Below, one piece after another: positions 8,344 through 17,966 of a DNA stretch of 37,588 nt (positions are counted from its first letter, which is position 1; the number at the start of each line of letters is the position of its first letter). A program made the position numbers and the translations under genes. The stretch covers positions 1 through 37,588 of the forward strand of contig VFZO01000028.1 of NCBI GenBank assembly GCA_016871155.1. Direction: 5' to 3'. The notes below the pieces were generated by a model. It ran no database searches and was not told where the DNA came from. It saw only the letters and a program-made list of their open reading frames with translations. This stretch comes from Acidobacteriota bacterium. GTDB lineage: Bacteria > Acidobacteriota > Terriglobia > Bryobacterales > Bryobacteraceae.

Positions 8344-10730
8344 TGATCGCCGACATCCGGCTCGCGCTCCGTTCGCTGGCCCGGTCCCCGGGCTTTACGC
8401 TGCTCGCTGTCCTGATTCTCGCGCTGGGCATTGGCGGCGCGGCGGCCGTATTCAGCGTCGTCAACGCGGCTCTGTTGCGGGAGCTTCCCTACTCCGAACC
8501 TGAACGTATCGTAACCATCACAACCGCACCGTCGCCGCGAGTCACTGGCGGCGACTACCTGGACTTCCCTTCCCTCCCTGCGTTTGAGTTCGTAAGTTAT
8601 TACCACGGCGGGCTGCTGAATGTCCGTACTCGAAACGGCGCGGAGTTCGCCGGATCGCGATATGCGTCGCCGGATTTCTTTCAGGTCCTGGGCGAGACAT
8701 CCCTGGTGGCGGGCCGGCCGTTTGGCGCGAAGGACACTTCGCCGGCCGCCGTAGTGACAGCCGATTTCGCAGCGCGAAAGTTCGGGCGGCCGGAGGCAGC
8801 CATTGGCGAAGTCATCAACCTGTATGAGAAGGACTATCCGATTATCGGCGTGACCCGCTCTGAGTTTACGTTTCCAGATTTTACGTCGGTTTGGGTCATG
8901 GCACCGGCTACGCCGGCCTTCTCCAACCGGAGCGCATTCAACTATCTCAGCGTGGCCCGGCTGCGAAAGGGCGAGACCATCCGGTCCGCGCAGTCGCAGT
9001 TAGCGGGACTCACCGCGCGGCTGGCGCTGCAATTTCCATCCACCCACGACCGACGCCGATTCACCGCAACCAGCCTGCACGAAGCGCTGACCTCCGGCAC
9101 CCAAGCGACCTTGCGCGCGCTGCTGGCCGCAGTACTGACCCTTCTGTTGATCGCCTGCGCGAACGTGGCGAATTTGCTGCTCGCCCGCGGCGCGGCTCGG
9201 GCACGCGAAATCGCGGTGCGCGGTGCTCTAGGCGCGGGCAAATGGGTGATCGTTCGAATGCTTCTGGTCGAGTCTCTCCTGCTCGCCACACTGTCGGGAC
9301 TCGCGGGAATCGCGCTGGCCAAGGCCGGTATTCAAACGTTAGTGGCGCTGGCGCCTACCGGCACTATCCGTGCGAACGACGTTACGATTGACGGCGCCGT
9401 TCTGCTCTTCACGGCCGGCATCGCACTGGCGGCGACGCTGCTTTTCGGACTGCTGCCGGCCTGGCAGAGCACGCGGGTCGATATTCAGACGACCTTGAAA
9501 CAGGGCGGCGGGCTGCGGGGCGTCGTCTCGGGCGGCTCCAACCGGCTGAGGAAAACTCTGGTGATCGTCGAGATTGCGCTTGCGTTCGCTCTTACGATTT
9601 CGGCCGGTCTGATCTTCCGGAGTTTCCTGAAACTCGGCGAGGTCGAGCTTGGATTTCAGCCGTCCGGCGTGCTGGTTGCGTACACGTCTGTGCCCGCCGC
9701 CGGCAACGTGGAGAGCAATGGCGCAGTGGGTCGCTGGTTCTCACGGCTGCCCGAAAGACTTGGCCAGATTCCCGGCGTTCTAGTAAGCTCCGCCGCAATG
9801 GGGGTTCCGAGCGGGACGTATCGTTCCTCCGGCTTTTTCGCAGTCGAAGGCCGGCACGAGTTGAAAACGGCTCGTGAGCGCGAACTCCCTTCGGCCGCAT
9901 TTCGTCTGACCGGCGCCGATTACTTTCAGACGTTAGGCATCCGGCTGGTGGCGGGGCGCGATTTCACCATTCGCGACGATCTGGATGCACCGCGCGTTGT
10001 GATCGTCTCCGAGGCTCTGGTGCGCCGGGTCTTCGCTGGACGAAGCCCGATAGGCAAACGCATTCAGTGTGGCCTCGATTCACCCGATTGGATGACCATC
10101 GTGGGCATTGTGGCCGATGTGCGCAGTTATTCGCCGGCCCTTTCGCCGCGCTCGGAAATCTACATGCCGTACCTGCAACACCCGATTTATGCGGACGAAT
10201 TGCAGGTGGTTGTCCGTACCGGCGTGCCGCCCGCTACCGTATCCGACCCTGTCCGTCGTGCGATTCTGGCTGAGCAGCCGTCGGCGGCCATCCGGTTCGA
10301 AACACTCGACGGCATGGTGGCCAACTCGGTGGCCATGCCGTGATTCCGCACCGTATTGTTGGGAGTGTTCTCCGTGCTCGCGGTGGTTCTGGCACTGGCC
10401 GGTGTGTATGGCGTGATGGCGTACGTGGTGGAACAGCGGCGAGGGGAGTTCGGCGTCCGCCTGGCCATGGGAGCGACTCAGGGCGATCTCTCCCGGCTGA
10501 CATTGAAGAGCGCGCTGAAGCTGGCCGCGTTAGGCCTCGCCATTGGATTTGGACTCGCGATTTGGGCCCAGTTCGCCCTGCAATCCTTTCTCTTCGAAGT
10601 GGAGCCGCACGACGTTCTAACTTGGACAGGCGCGATCGCCGGCATTGGTACCATCGCGCTCCTGGCGGCGTGGATTCCCGCGCGGCGCGCGGCCGCAATC
10701 AACCCCGCGGACGTACTTCGCGGGGAGTAA
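8343..10730 (+). pseudogene. ADOP-type FtsX/MacB permease interrupted by one in-frame TGA
   Basis: The frame encodes a typical acidobacterial duplicated permease of about 795 residues: an N-terminal helix after a short basic lead (LALRSLARSPGFTLL), a MacB-like periplasmic domain, an FtsX domain around residues 255-370 (GALGAGKWVIVRMLLVES), a second periplasmic domain, and a C-terminal FtsX domain (FGVRLAMGATQGD to RRAAAINPADVLRGE). At 10341-10343 a TGA interrupts the frame between SVAMP and FRTVLLGVF. The reading frame is identical on both sides and nothing seems missing, so a single C-to-T change of CGA (Arg, frequent at this point in the family) would explain it. The last permease domain is cut off unless the stop is read through or is a sequencing error. 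No ABC ATPase gene is adjacent, as is usual for this orphan family. Confidence 0.85.
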
Positions 10731-10742
10731 TATAAAGGGATC

Positions 10743-11657
10743 ATGATGTGGTCACGTCGAGCATTGATTGGCGCCGCCGCGCCGTTATTGGCTGTGGGAA
10801 AGCCGGAGTATAAGGTCGGCATCACCAATAACACTCGCGGTGGCTGGGAGAAGGATTTTTGGCTGGCCACACGAGAGTCTCATGAGGTTGGCTACCGCCA
10901 CGTGGAGACCTTCTTCAGCTTTCTGCAGGAGTTCGCAGACAAGCCGGAAGAGGTGAAACGCCGCCTGGCGCAGATCGGCGTTGGCATCATCACCGTATCG
11001 AATTCCGGGCCGATGGAGGTTTCGTTTCACGATCGCTCGAAACAGGCGAAGGTGATCGAGGACCACGTCAAGTTGGCCAAGTTCATTCGGGCGCTGGGTG
11101 GCAATCACATGAAGATCAATCTGGGCCCCAGGCGCGCCACCGGGACGACGGCCGAAGATCTGAAGGTCATGGCCGGCACTGTGGACAAACTTGGTAAGAA
11201 GACCGCGGCGGAAGGTATCCGGCTGGCGATTCACGCGCACATGTGGAACCAGTTTGAGAACCGCTCCGAAATCGACTACATGATGTCGCATACCGACGCG
11301 GCGGATGTCGCATTCGTTTTGGACACCGGTCACATTACTCTTGCCGGCATGGACCCGGTCGCGCTGGCATTCAAACTCGGCAACCGAGTGATCGAATATC
11401 ACTTGAAGGACACCAAGCCGGAATTCTACGGCGGTGCGAAGAAGCGGATGGACCGCCCGGATATGATGGTGGACCCCGTGTTTCTTCCGCTGGGCGCGGG
11501 CGGCGTGGACTTCGACGGCTTGAAGAAGCACCTCGACCGGCTGGACTGGAAGGGCTGGCTCACCGTGGAACTCGATACATCTCCCATGCGTCCACCGAAG
11601 GAGAGCGCCGCGATCAGCCTGCGGTATCTGCGCGACACGTGGAAGGTGAATGCCTAG
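10743..11657 (+). CDS. Exported sugar phosphate isomerase/epimerase-like TIM barrel
   Basis: A 304-residue protein of the xylose-isomerase-like TIM-barrel superfamily (relatives include IolE, IolI and hydroxypyruvate isomerase). The leader WSRRALIGAAAPLL looks like a twin-arginine signal, placing it in the periplasm. Family landmarks are HVETFFSF (first acidic metal ligand), VLDTGHITLAG (Asp and His ligands), EYHLKDTK (His ligand) and a late VELDTS (acidic ligand), the order expected for a divalent metal site. Two ATGs stand in tandem at 10743 and 10746. AAGGGA at 10735-10740 is better spaced for the second, so the protein may begin one residue later. It follows the broken permease by 12 bases and overlaps gluQ by eight. 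The substrate is unknown. Confidence 0.78.
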   Translation: MMWSRRALIGAAAPLLAVGKPEYKVGITNNTRGGWEKDFWLATRESHEVGYRHVETFFSFLQEFADKPEEVKRRLAQIGVGIITVSNSGPMEVSFHDRSKQAKVIEDHVKLAKFIRALGGNHMKINLGPRRATGTTAEDLKVMAGTVDKLGKKTAAEGIRLAIHAHMWNQFENRSEIDYMMSHTDAADVAFVLDTGHITLAGMDPVALAFKLGNRVIEYHLKDTKPEFYGGAKKRMDRPDMMVDPVFLPLGAGGVDFDGLKKHLDRLDWKGWLTVELDTSPMRPPKESAAISLRYLRDTWKVNA

Positions 11658-12477
11658 CGCGTATCGCGGCCGCTTCGCTCCCTCCCCAACTGGAACATTG
11701 CACTTCGGCTCGCTCGTCGCAGCTGTGGGCTCCTGGCTTGATGCCCGGGCGCACGGCGGTGTCTGGCTGGTGCGAGTGGAGGACATCGACGAACCGCGCA
11801 ACCAGCCCGGCGCGGACGAGCAGATCCTTCGCACGCTGCACTCGTACGGACTCGACTCCGACGAGGAGGTTGTGTGGCAGACGCGCCGCCATGCGCAGTA
11901 TAGCCAGGCCATCGAACGGCTCGGGGCCCGTGTGTTTCCGTGCGCTTGCACGCGGAAGCAGGTGGGAGAACGATACGCCGGAAGGTGTCGAGACGGTCTG
12001 CCGGCGGGCGCGGCGGCCAGGGCACTTCGCTTGCGGGTTACGAGCGAACCGGTCCGCTTCGTCGATCGCCTGCACGGCGAGCAGACCGAAATTCTCGAGG
12101 AGTCCTGTGGTGACTTTGTTCTCCGCCGGGCCGGCGGGCTCTACTCGTATCAACTCGCCGTCGTCGTTGACGACGCGGAGCAAGGCATTACCGATGTTGT
12201 CCGAGGCGCCGACCTTTTGGATTCGACGGCAAGGCAAATATATCTGCAGTCCGCCTTGGGCGTGCCCACGCCGCGCTACCTGCATCTGCCGGTCGCGACC
12301 GACGCCGCGGGCTTTAAGCTCAGCAAACAAACGCAGGCACCTGCCATTCCCTTCCCGGCCGCGCCTCAGGTCCTTCGGCAAGCCCTGCAATTTCTGGGTA
12401 TTCAGGCCGGGAATCGGGACCATTGCGCGCAATTGCTGCGCGAAGCGATACCCGCTTGGCAAAATAGATTCCAATGA
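11650..12477 (+). CDS. gluQ: Glutamyl-Q tRNA(Asp) synthetase
   Basis: A 275-residue truncated relative of glutamyl-tRNA synthetase, the size of GluQ-RS (YadB), which attaches glutamate to the queuosine base at the wobble position of tRNA(Asp) in the cytoplasm. The class I signatures are present: GRFAPSPTGTLHFGS with the HIGH-like HFGS at residues 18-21, and a KMSKS-like KLSKQ at residues 223-227. The zinc-site pattern CACTRK, followed by a Tyr and Cys in RYAGRC, matches the CxC-Y-C arrangement of the family. There is no anticodon-binding C-terminal domain, which separates it from GltX. It overlaps the isomerase gene by 8 bases and the beta-propeller gene by 4 (ATGA), so it is translated as part of a string of otherwise exported proteins. 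Confidence 0.93.
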   Translation: MPSAYRGRFAPSPTGTLHFGSLVAAVGSWLDARAHGGVWLVRVEDIDEPRNQPGADEQILRTLHSYGLDSDEEVVWQTRRHAQYSQAIERLGARVFPCACTRKQVGERYAGRCRDGLPAGAAARALRLRVTSEPVRFVDRLHGEQTEILEESCGDFVLRRAGGLYSYQLAVVVDDAEQGITDVVRGADLLDSTARQIYLQSALGVPTPRYLHLPVATDAAGFKLSKQTQAPAIPFPAAPQVLRQALQFLGIQAGNRDHCAQLLREAIPAWQNRFQ

Positions 12478-14192
12478 GTAAGTTTTCCGCTTGGGCCTGC
12501 GCCTTGGCACTCGCCGCCCAGCAGGGCGCGCCGCAACTGCTTCTTCATCGCCAGGGTCCAGCGTCGATCGGGCTCTTTATCGCAAACGCCGACGGGACGA
12601 ACGAGAGGCGGCTGAACACGGAATCGGAGTTGAGCTACAGTCCAACCATTTCTCCGGATGGCGAATGGATCGCGTTTACCAGCGAAAAGAGCGGATCAGC
12701 CGACCTATGGCGAATCAAAGCGGACGGCACCGGTTTGGAACGGCTCACTCGCTTCGCCCACTTCGAGGACCAGCCGGCGTACTCCCCCGATGGAAAGCAG
12801 ATCGCCTTTGTGTCTACCCGCGGCGCCGACATCACCGACATCTGGATTCTTGATCTAGCTTCCAGGAACACCCGAAATCTGACTACCGCAAGCGGAGGCG
12901 ACTTTCGTCCCAGTTGGTCGCCCGACGGCAAATGGATCGCGTTCTCGTCCGACCGGGGCACCAAGCCCCGCGCCGTTCTGAACGGTGCCGAACCGCTGCA
13001 GGAGACTTCGCTTTACATCGTCCGCCCCGACGCCACCGAGGCGCGGCGGCTCACCGAGGAGGGGATGTTCGCCGGTTCGCCGAAATGGTCGCCCGATAGC
13101 AAGCGCGTGGTTTTCTACGAAATGACGCCCGAAGCGACGGCGCCAGCCCGCCGCGACGCGAAGGAGCAGAAAGATGTGATTTCGCAGATCGTGTCCTTGA
13201 ACATTGAGTCCGGCGAGCGGAAGTCCCATTCCTCCAGCGTGGGCCTTAAGACAAGTCCGCAGTATACCGGTCCTGAACAGATCGCCTACCTGAACAAAAC
13301 TTTCGGGCTCGTCTACACTAACGGCCGACGCGTGCCACGCGCGGCGCGCAATCCGGTTTGGTCGAAAGACGGCAAATGGGTAGTCTATGAAAAGCGGATC
13401 CCGCGCGCACGCAAGCAGGGCGAAAGACTGCTGAGCTCCGAACCGGGATTCGACTTGACCTACTCAGCCGAGCACCCGGCGCTGTCGCCGGACCGCACGC
13501 GGGTGGCGGTGACTGAGAGCGGAGCGCTGGTGACCTACGCATTGGACGGTTCGGATCGCCGGGTTGTGATTCCCAGCCGGGAGAAGAAGGCGCTGGGCGC
13601 AAGTTGGTCTCCGGACGGGCAATGGATCGCGACGGCATACGGCGCGTCATTCGACGCCGATTGGGGCACGAGTCAAATCGCCGTCGTGCACCCGGATGGA
13701 TCGGAACTAACAGTGGTTACCAATGAGCCGGCCGGCGCGGCCTTTCCAAGCTGGGCGCCCGATAGCAAACGGATCGCGTTCCGCGTTTCCGGCCGGGTGC
13801 ACCAGGGGCTGCGCATCGTGGACATCGCGGAAGGCAAGGCCACGGTACTGACCAGCGAGCGCGACGATTATCCGGCATGGTCGCCCGCTGGAGACGCCAT
13901 TGTATTCACCGGATACGCGGAAAACGACTTCGACCTGTTTACGATTCAACCGGACGGCACGGGCCGCAGGCGCATAACTCCGACGATCGGTGTGGACCGC
14001 TACGCCAGTTGGGCGGCAAAGGGCGCCCGGATTTTGTTTTCGAGCGACCGGAACGGATTTCAGGACGAAGCCCCGCTGTACGATGAGACGCCAAACCCCA
14101 ACCTGGAGCTGTTCATGATGGACGCAGACGGCAAGAATCAAACGCGGATGACATCGAACAAATGGCCGGATCTTTCGGCCGCCGGACGGTAA
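12474..14192 (+). CDS. TolB-like beta-propeller protein (PD40/WD40-like repeats)
   Basis: A 572-residue protein with a short, weak signal-like start (MSKFSAWACALALAAQQ). It is made mostly of PD40 repeats: SPDGEWIAFTS, SPDGKQIAFVS, SPDGKWIAFSS, SPDSKRVVF, SPDGQWIATAY, APDSKRIAF and SPAGDAIVFTG recur about every 45-60 residues, which fits one large or two smaller propellers. Such proteins resemble TolB and the N-terminal propellers of prolyl-oligopeptidase-like enzymes. No catalytic peptidase domain follows, so it is probably a binding or scaffold protein in the periplasm. The start overlaps the gluQ stop (ATGA), and the 3' end overlaps the convergent methyltransferase gene by 55 bases. A specific partner cannot be inferred. 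Confidence 0.85.
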   Translation: MSKFSAWACALALAAQQGAPQLLLHRQGPASIGLFIANADGTNERRLNTESELSYSPTISPDGEWIAFTSEKSGSADLWRIKADGTGLERLTRFAHFEDQPAYSPDGKQIAFVSTRGADITDIWILDLASRNTRNLTTASGGDFRPSWSPDGKWIAFSSDRGTKPRAVLNGAEPLQETSLYIVRPDATEARRLTEEGMFAGSPKWSPDSKRVVFYEMTPEATAPARRDAKEQKDVISQIVSLNIESGERKSHSSSVGLKTSPQYTGPEQIAYLNKTFGLVYTNGRRVPRAARNPVWSKDGKWVVYEKRIPRARKQGERLLSSEPGFDLTYSAEHPALSPDRTRVAVTESGALVTYALDGSDRRVVIPSREKKALGASWSPDGQWIATAYGASFDADWGTSQIAVVHPDGSELTVVTNEPAGAAFPSWAPDSKRIAFRVSGRVHQGLRIVDIAEGKATVLTSERDDYPAWSPAGDAIVFTGYAENDFDLFTIQPDGTGRRRITPTIGVDRYASWAAKGARILFSSDRNGFQDEAPLYDETPNPNLELFMMDADGKNQTRMTSNKWPDLSAAGR

Positions 14193-14875
14193 ACGCCGGC
14201 GCACCAGCCGCCTTTGCAACGCATCTCGACGGGCGGGCCGAATAGTGCAGCGACCTCCAGCGCCTGCCCGGGCAGAAAGCCGCTCAACAGCAAGTGGCCG
14301 TCGTTGCGGAGGATTCTCAGGAGTTCGCCGCGCAGCTCGCGCAACACGCTGAGATGGATATTGGCAATCACCAAATCAAAGGTGCCCGAGCGCAGAGCGT
14401 CCGCTGAGCCTAGGAAATCGACGAAGGGTCCCGACGCGGGATCGATATCACAACCCACCCCGCAGGCGCCAACCAAGCGGACCGCGCGCGTCAAGATGCC
14501 GGTCCCGGCACCGATGTCGGCCACGCGGGTGAAGCGAAGCGTCTCCAGCAACTCCAGGCAAAGCTGCGTGGTGGGATGATCACCGCCACCGAACACATTT
14601 CCTGGAATCATCTCCAAACGCAGACGGTGTACGGGAACCTCGCCGGAGTAGCCGGGGGGCGTAAGAAAGAAGCGGGAGCCAACTTCGCTCGGCCGCCACC
14701 CGGCCTGCCACGCCGCGGACCAGTTCTCCTCCGCAACCGGTTCCGGCTCTCCCCATTGCCTGGCTTGCTCCTGCGACAAGAAGAACAGCAGCCAGTAACC
14801 GTCATGCTCCTGCACACCCTCGCATTCGACATAGAGATCCGGGTCCGAGGGCGCCGGTATCCGCACCTGGAACAC
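14138..14875 (-). CDS. PrmA-like (ribosomal protein L11-type) methyltransferase, short form
   Basis: About 245 residues with a class I SAM-dependent methyltransferase domain. The segment NVFGGGDHPTTQLCLELLE corresponds to the PrmA signature (usually FGTGxHPTT). VADIGAGTGIL is the glycine-rich SAM loop, GCDIDP is motif II, and VIANI is the PrmA-type motif IV. Canonical PrmA enzymes are roughly 290 residues or longer with a separate L11-recognition domain; the N-terminal part here is shorter. The start is taken as the GTG at 14875, one base overlapping the esterase stop (TAGTG). The frame stays open far upstream, but that stretch lies inside the esterase gene. It may methylate L11 or another protein or small molecule. 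The domain assignment is firm, the substrate is not. Confidence 0.75.
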   Translation of the reverse strand: MFQVRIPAPSDPDLYVECEGVQEHDGYWLLFFLSQEQARQWGEPEPVAEENWSAAWQAGWRPSEVGSRFFLTPPGYSGEVPVHRLRLEMIPGNVFGGGDHPTTQLCLELLETLRFTRVADIGAGTGILTRAVRLVGACGVGCDIDPASGPFVDFLGSADALRSGTFDLVIANIHLSVLRELRGELLRILRNDGHLLLSGFLPGQALEVAALFGPPVEMRCKGGWCAGVYRPAAERSGHLFDVIRV

Positions 14876-16131
14876 TAGTCTTCCCGGTTCAACGCTTTCA
14901 CGCGCCAGTACGGTTTCGACTTCTCGGCTAGATCCATGGTGAAGACTTCCGATGTCTTTGCGGGATCGTAGCCGCGCCAAATCCAGGTGAGCGCTTCTGG
15001 CAACTCGGCATTGCCATGCTGCGTGTTGTGCTGAGCATTGCCGAAGACGAACTTGAAGTCGTACTCCTTCATCTTCAAAGAGTTTGCCAACGCGATGTTT
15101 TGCAACGGCCACGAACCGTGGTTGTTCTCCAAATCGTTCGAACCGTCGGACATCCAGACGCGAATATTCTTGCGTTCTGATTTCCTGACCAGAAACGGAT
15201 AAATGTTGCCGCCTTCCTTTTTCCACGGGTCCCATTGAATGCTGGTGTAGCTGCCGATTCGCGAAAGAACGCGGGTGAAGTGTTCGTTGTGCCACCACGC
15301 CACGTTGAAAGCGCAGATTGCGCCGGAGCTCTCGCCGGCGATGAACCGCGAGTACCCGTCCTTGCGAATCTTGTATTTCGATTCCACGTCTTTCAAAATC
15401 TCGTCGCGCAGATAACGGGCGTACACATCGTCCACCGAGTCGTACTGTACGGAGCGCATCCGGCGCTCGCCCGCCATTCCGGGCGAAATAAACACTTGAA
15501 TCGCCACCGGGATCTTCTTCTCATGCATCAGGTTGTCCAGCACAACCAACAGCCGCGAACCGCCGGGCCGCTGCGTGTACTTCTCGCCGTCCTGCCAGAC
15601 CATGAGCGCCGCTGGGGCCGAATCGCTGTACTGCGCCGGTACGTAGACCCAGTAGTCGTTCTTCATACCCGGATAGATCCTGCTTTCGTGTACGATCTTC
15701 TCGCTCACCTTGCCCTGCGGCACTCCCGGCTTTTCGTAGCTGAGTGGACCGAACGCCGCCACGTCGTTCGGCAAAAAGTATGGACCGGACACCATCGGTT
15801 TGCCATCGACGGACCAGACATAGTTGTGGGAGCGTCCCGTGGCGCCGCGGAACGTCGCCACCCAAAGATCGGAACCCTTCAATCGGACAGGTTTCGCCGG
15901 CTTGTCGTTTATGGCGAGGACAGGCGTCGACGCCGTCTCGACGGCGAATACGAAATCGCCGAGGTAGCCGGCGGCTGCCCGGCCGGCTTTCCGGTCTTCC
16001 GGGCGGGTCAACGTTTCCAATTTCGCGCGGAACTCTTTCGACTGGACTCCTTTTTGGGCCAGGGCAATCAACTCGGCGGCCGGCTCGGCGGCGCCGATCG
16101 TCAAACAGAAAGAAAGAACGAGAAGCTTCAT
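14875..16131 (-). CDS. Secreted esterase, Fes/IroE (esterase D) family
   Basis: A 418-residue protein with a signal peptide (MKLLVLSFCLTIGAAEPA). An N-terminal beta-rich domain holds WVATFRGATG and WSVDGKPMVSGPY, like the lid or carbohydrate-binding-like domain of enterobactin esterase relatives. It is followed by an alpha/beta-hydrolase domain of the putative-esterase family. The nucleophile is Ser268 in GESSG, and the acid and base are probably in SDGSNDLE and AQHNTQHG. VWQDGEKY forms the oxyanion region. It probably hydrolyses an ester outside the cytoplasm, and a siderophore or feruloyl-type substrate is possible. It overlaps the gamma-glutamyltransferase stop by four bases (ATGA) and the methyltransferase start by one, so the three genes form an operon. 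Confidence 0.85.
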   Translation of the reverse strand: MKLLVLSFCLTIGAAEPAAELIALAQKGVQSKEFRAKLETLTRPEDRKAGRAAAGYLGDFVFAVETASTPVLAINDKPAKPVRLKGSDLWVATFRGATGRSHNYVWSVDGKPMVSGPYFLPNDVAAFGPLSYEKPGVPQGKVSEKIVHESRIYPGMKNDYWVYVPAQYSDSAPAALMVWQDGEKYTQRPGGSRLLVVLDNLMHEKKIPVAIQVFISPGMAGERRMRSVQYDSVDDVYARYLRDEILKDVESKYKIRKDGYSRFIAGESSGAICAFNVAWWHNEHFTRVLSRIGSYTSIQWDPWKKEGGNIYPFLVRKSERKNIRVWMSDGSNDLENNHGSWPLQNIALANSLKMKEYDFKFVFGNAQHNTQHGNAELPEALTWIWRGYDPAKTSEVFTMDLAEKSKPYWRVKALNRED

Positions 16132-17798
16132 GGTTGTTTCGTGGAAAAGTAGGGATCGGGTTCGGGAATCGCCGCGCCGTCCTTGCGTGGGGAAGACGCG
16201 CCATAGTGGATCTTCGTCACTGTATCAACAAGAACGGCCTGCCCGCCGCCCATTTGGGCCGAGTACTCCGCGCGCAGGTCGACAATGTGGCCCATCGCCC
16301 GCAGTTTCTCCAGAGCGCCTTCGTTCAAACGGTTCTCGATCATTACGCCGCAGCCCTCCACGCTCCGCCGCGTAAACCGCGGAGCTTCCAACGCCGCCTG
16401 AATATTCATGCCATGATCGGCGACGTTGGAAACGAATTGCGCGTGCGCCTGCGCCTGGTTTCCACCCCGCATGATCCCGAACGCGATCTTCTGATTACCC
16501 TTCTCCATGAATCCGGGAATGATGGTGTGAAATGGGCGCTTGCGAGCCGCGAGCGCGTTCGGGTGCGCGGGATCGGACGAGAAACCGCCGGCGCGGTCGT
16601 GCAGGTGAAACGCGAAGTCGTCCACCGCGACACCGGATCCCCAGAGGTCGGAGATGCTCTGAATCCAACTGACGGAATTGCCGCCGCTATCCACGACACT
16701 CAGGTACACGGTGTGACCTTTTTCCGGGTCGCCGTGGCGGGTGTCGCAGGTCGCACGGTCACCGAGAATCGCCTTCGCGCGCTCCGCCGCATAGGCTTTC
16801 GAAAGCATTCCCGCCACCGGAACTTTGGCCCGGCGCGGATCGGCCACGTATTGGTACAGGTCCCGGTACGCGAGCTTTTGCGCCTCGATCTTCAGGTGCA
16901 TCGCCTCGGCGGAACGCACATCCAACTGCGGGAGGGAGAACTTTTCCATCAGGTTGAGCATCATTAGTGCAGCGATGCCTTGTCCGTTCGGTGGCATCTC
17001 ATACACCTTCCAACCGCGATAGTCCGTGGAGATCGGGTCCACCCATTCTGAGCGGAACTGCTGGAAATCCTCGGCCACGAGCGTGCCGCCCAGGCGGCGG
17101 GATGTCTTGAGGATCGACCGAAGGATCGGCCCTGAGTAAAAGGCGTCGCGCCCGCCATTGGCCAGCAGTTCATAGGCCGCCGCCAGGGCCGGTACGCGGA
17201 ATACCTCGCCCACCCTGGGCGCCCGTCCGTCCACCATCCAGTACTTCCGGGCGTTCTCGTCGTTCTGAAGCTTGGACGTCGTACCCGCCCAGTCTTCCTG
17301 GATAATTTCGGTCACTGGAAACCCGTAGCGGGCGTAATAGATCGCCGGCTGGAACAGTTCCGCCCACGGCCGCTTTCCAAATTTTTGATGTAATTGCCAC
17401 CAGCCGTCCACCGCGCCGGGCACGCTGACCGTATGGATTCCCGTGTAGGGTACGCCCGAGAGTCCCTTCTTTGAATACGCCTCCAGCGTTTGACCCTTGC
17501 CGGACCACCCGCTGGCGTTCAGGCCCGCCAACTTACCTGTCTTGGCGTCGAAATGAATCGCGAACAAGTCGCCGCCCATCCCGCACATCATCGGTTCGAC
17601 CACACTCAAAACGGCGTTGGCGGCAATGGCCGCATCGACTGCGGAGCCGCCCCGTGCCAATATTTGCGCGCCAGCCTGCGACGCCAGCGTCTGGCTGGCC
17701 GCCGCGATGCCGCGCGACGAAATCGTCATGGAGCGCGCCTGCCATCGCTCCTGGCCGAAGCCGAGCGCAGAGAATCCGAGAACCAGTACAAGGAACAT
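16128..17798 (-). CDS. ggt: Gamma-glutamyltransferase (gamma-glutamyltranspeptidase)
   Basis: About 556 residues, the usual size of the self-processing Ntn-hydrolase that removes or transfers the gamma-glutamyl group of glutathione and related peptides in the periplasm. The large-subunit segments GGSAVDAAIAANAVLSVVEP and MGGDLFAIHFD are typical. The nucleophile and cleavage site is Thr363 in KGHTVYLSVVD, and the downstream GGNQAQAHAQF and late QMGGGQAV match the small subunit. I chose the ATG at 17798, which gives a hydrophobic leader (FLVLVLGFSALGFG). An ATG at 17840 would add an odd polar-hydrophobic extension, and neither has a clear ribosome-binding site. It heads the operon with the esterase and methyltransferase, and is divergent from the next plus-strand gene about 170 bases away. 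Confidence 0.9.
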   Translation of the reverse strand: MFLVLVLGFSALGFGQERWQARSMTISSRGIAAASQTLASQAGAQILARGGSAVDAAIAANAVLSVVEPMMCGMGGDLFAIHFDAKTGKLAGLNASGWSGKGQTLEAYSKKGLSGVPYTGIHTVSVPGAVDGWWQLHQKFGKRPWAELFQPAIYYARYGFPVTEIIQEDWAGTTSKLQNDENARKYWMVDGRAPRVGEVFRVPALAAAYELLANGGRDAFYSGPILRSILKTSRRLGGTLVAEDFQQFRSEWVDPISTDYRGWKVYEMPPNGQGIAALMMLNLMEKFSLPQLDVRSAEAMHLKIEAQKLAYRDLYQYVADPRRAKVPVAGMLSKAYAAERAKAILGDRATCDTRHGDPEKGHTVYLSVVDSGGNSVSWIQSISDLWGSGVAVDDFAFHLHDRAGGFSSDPAHPNALAARKRPFHTIIPGFMEKGNQKIAFGIMRGGNQAQAHAQFVSNVADHGMNIQAALEAPRFTRRSVEGCGVMIENRLNEGALEKLRAMGHIVDLRAEYSAQMGGGQAVLVDTVTKIHYGASSPRKDGAAIPEPDPYFSTKQP

Positions 17799-17966
17799 GA
17801 TTGCCGTGATATCGTACCAAGAAGCGATGAGAATGGACATGAAGCGCCGCAACTTGTCGCTGAGAATCGCCCCCAACCGAATTTTTCACGGCAGAACGGA
17901 CACGCTCAACACCAGCCGGCCCCCGTCCGCGGCTAAGCATTAAAAGCAACAACTAGGGAGACCCTC

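Noticed and set aside
10356..10730. Separate small FtsX-domain gene starting from TTG at 10356.
   Set aside because: It is in the same frame as the permease and continues it directly after the TGA, so it is the broken C-terminus, not an independent gene.
11614..12510. Long minus-strand open frame opposite gluQ.
   Set aside because: gluQ signatures are unambiguous on the plus strand; the antisense frame shows no family motif.
14876..15298. Upstream continuation of the methyltransferase frame, which would give a 386-residue protein.
   Set aside because: It lies antisense-free but entirely inside the well-supported esterase gene in another frame, and has no homology-like features; the GTG at 14875 gives a normal methyltransferase start.
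15235..16152. Long plus-strand open frame opposite the esterase gene.
   Set aside because: It is a high-G+C antisense shadow; composition is His/Arg/Val-rich without domain features, while the minus strand has a complete esterase.
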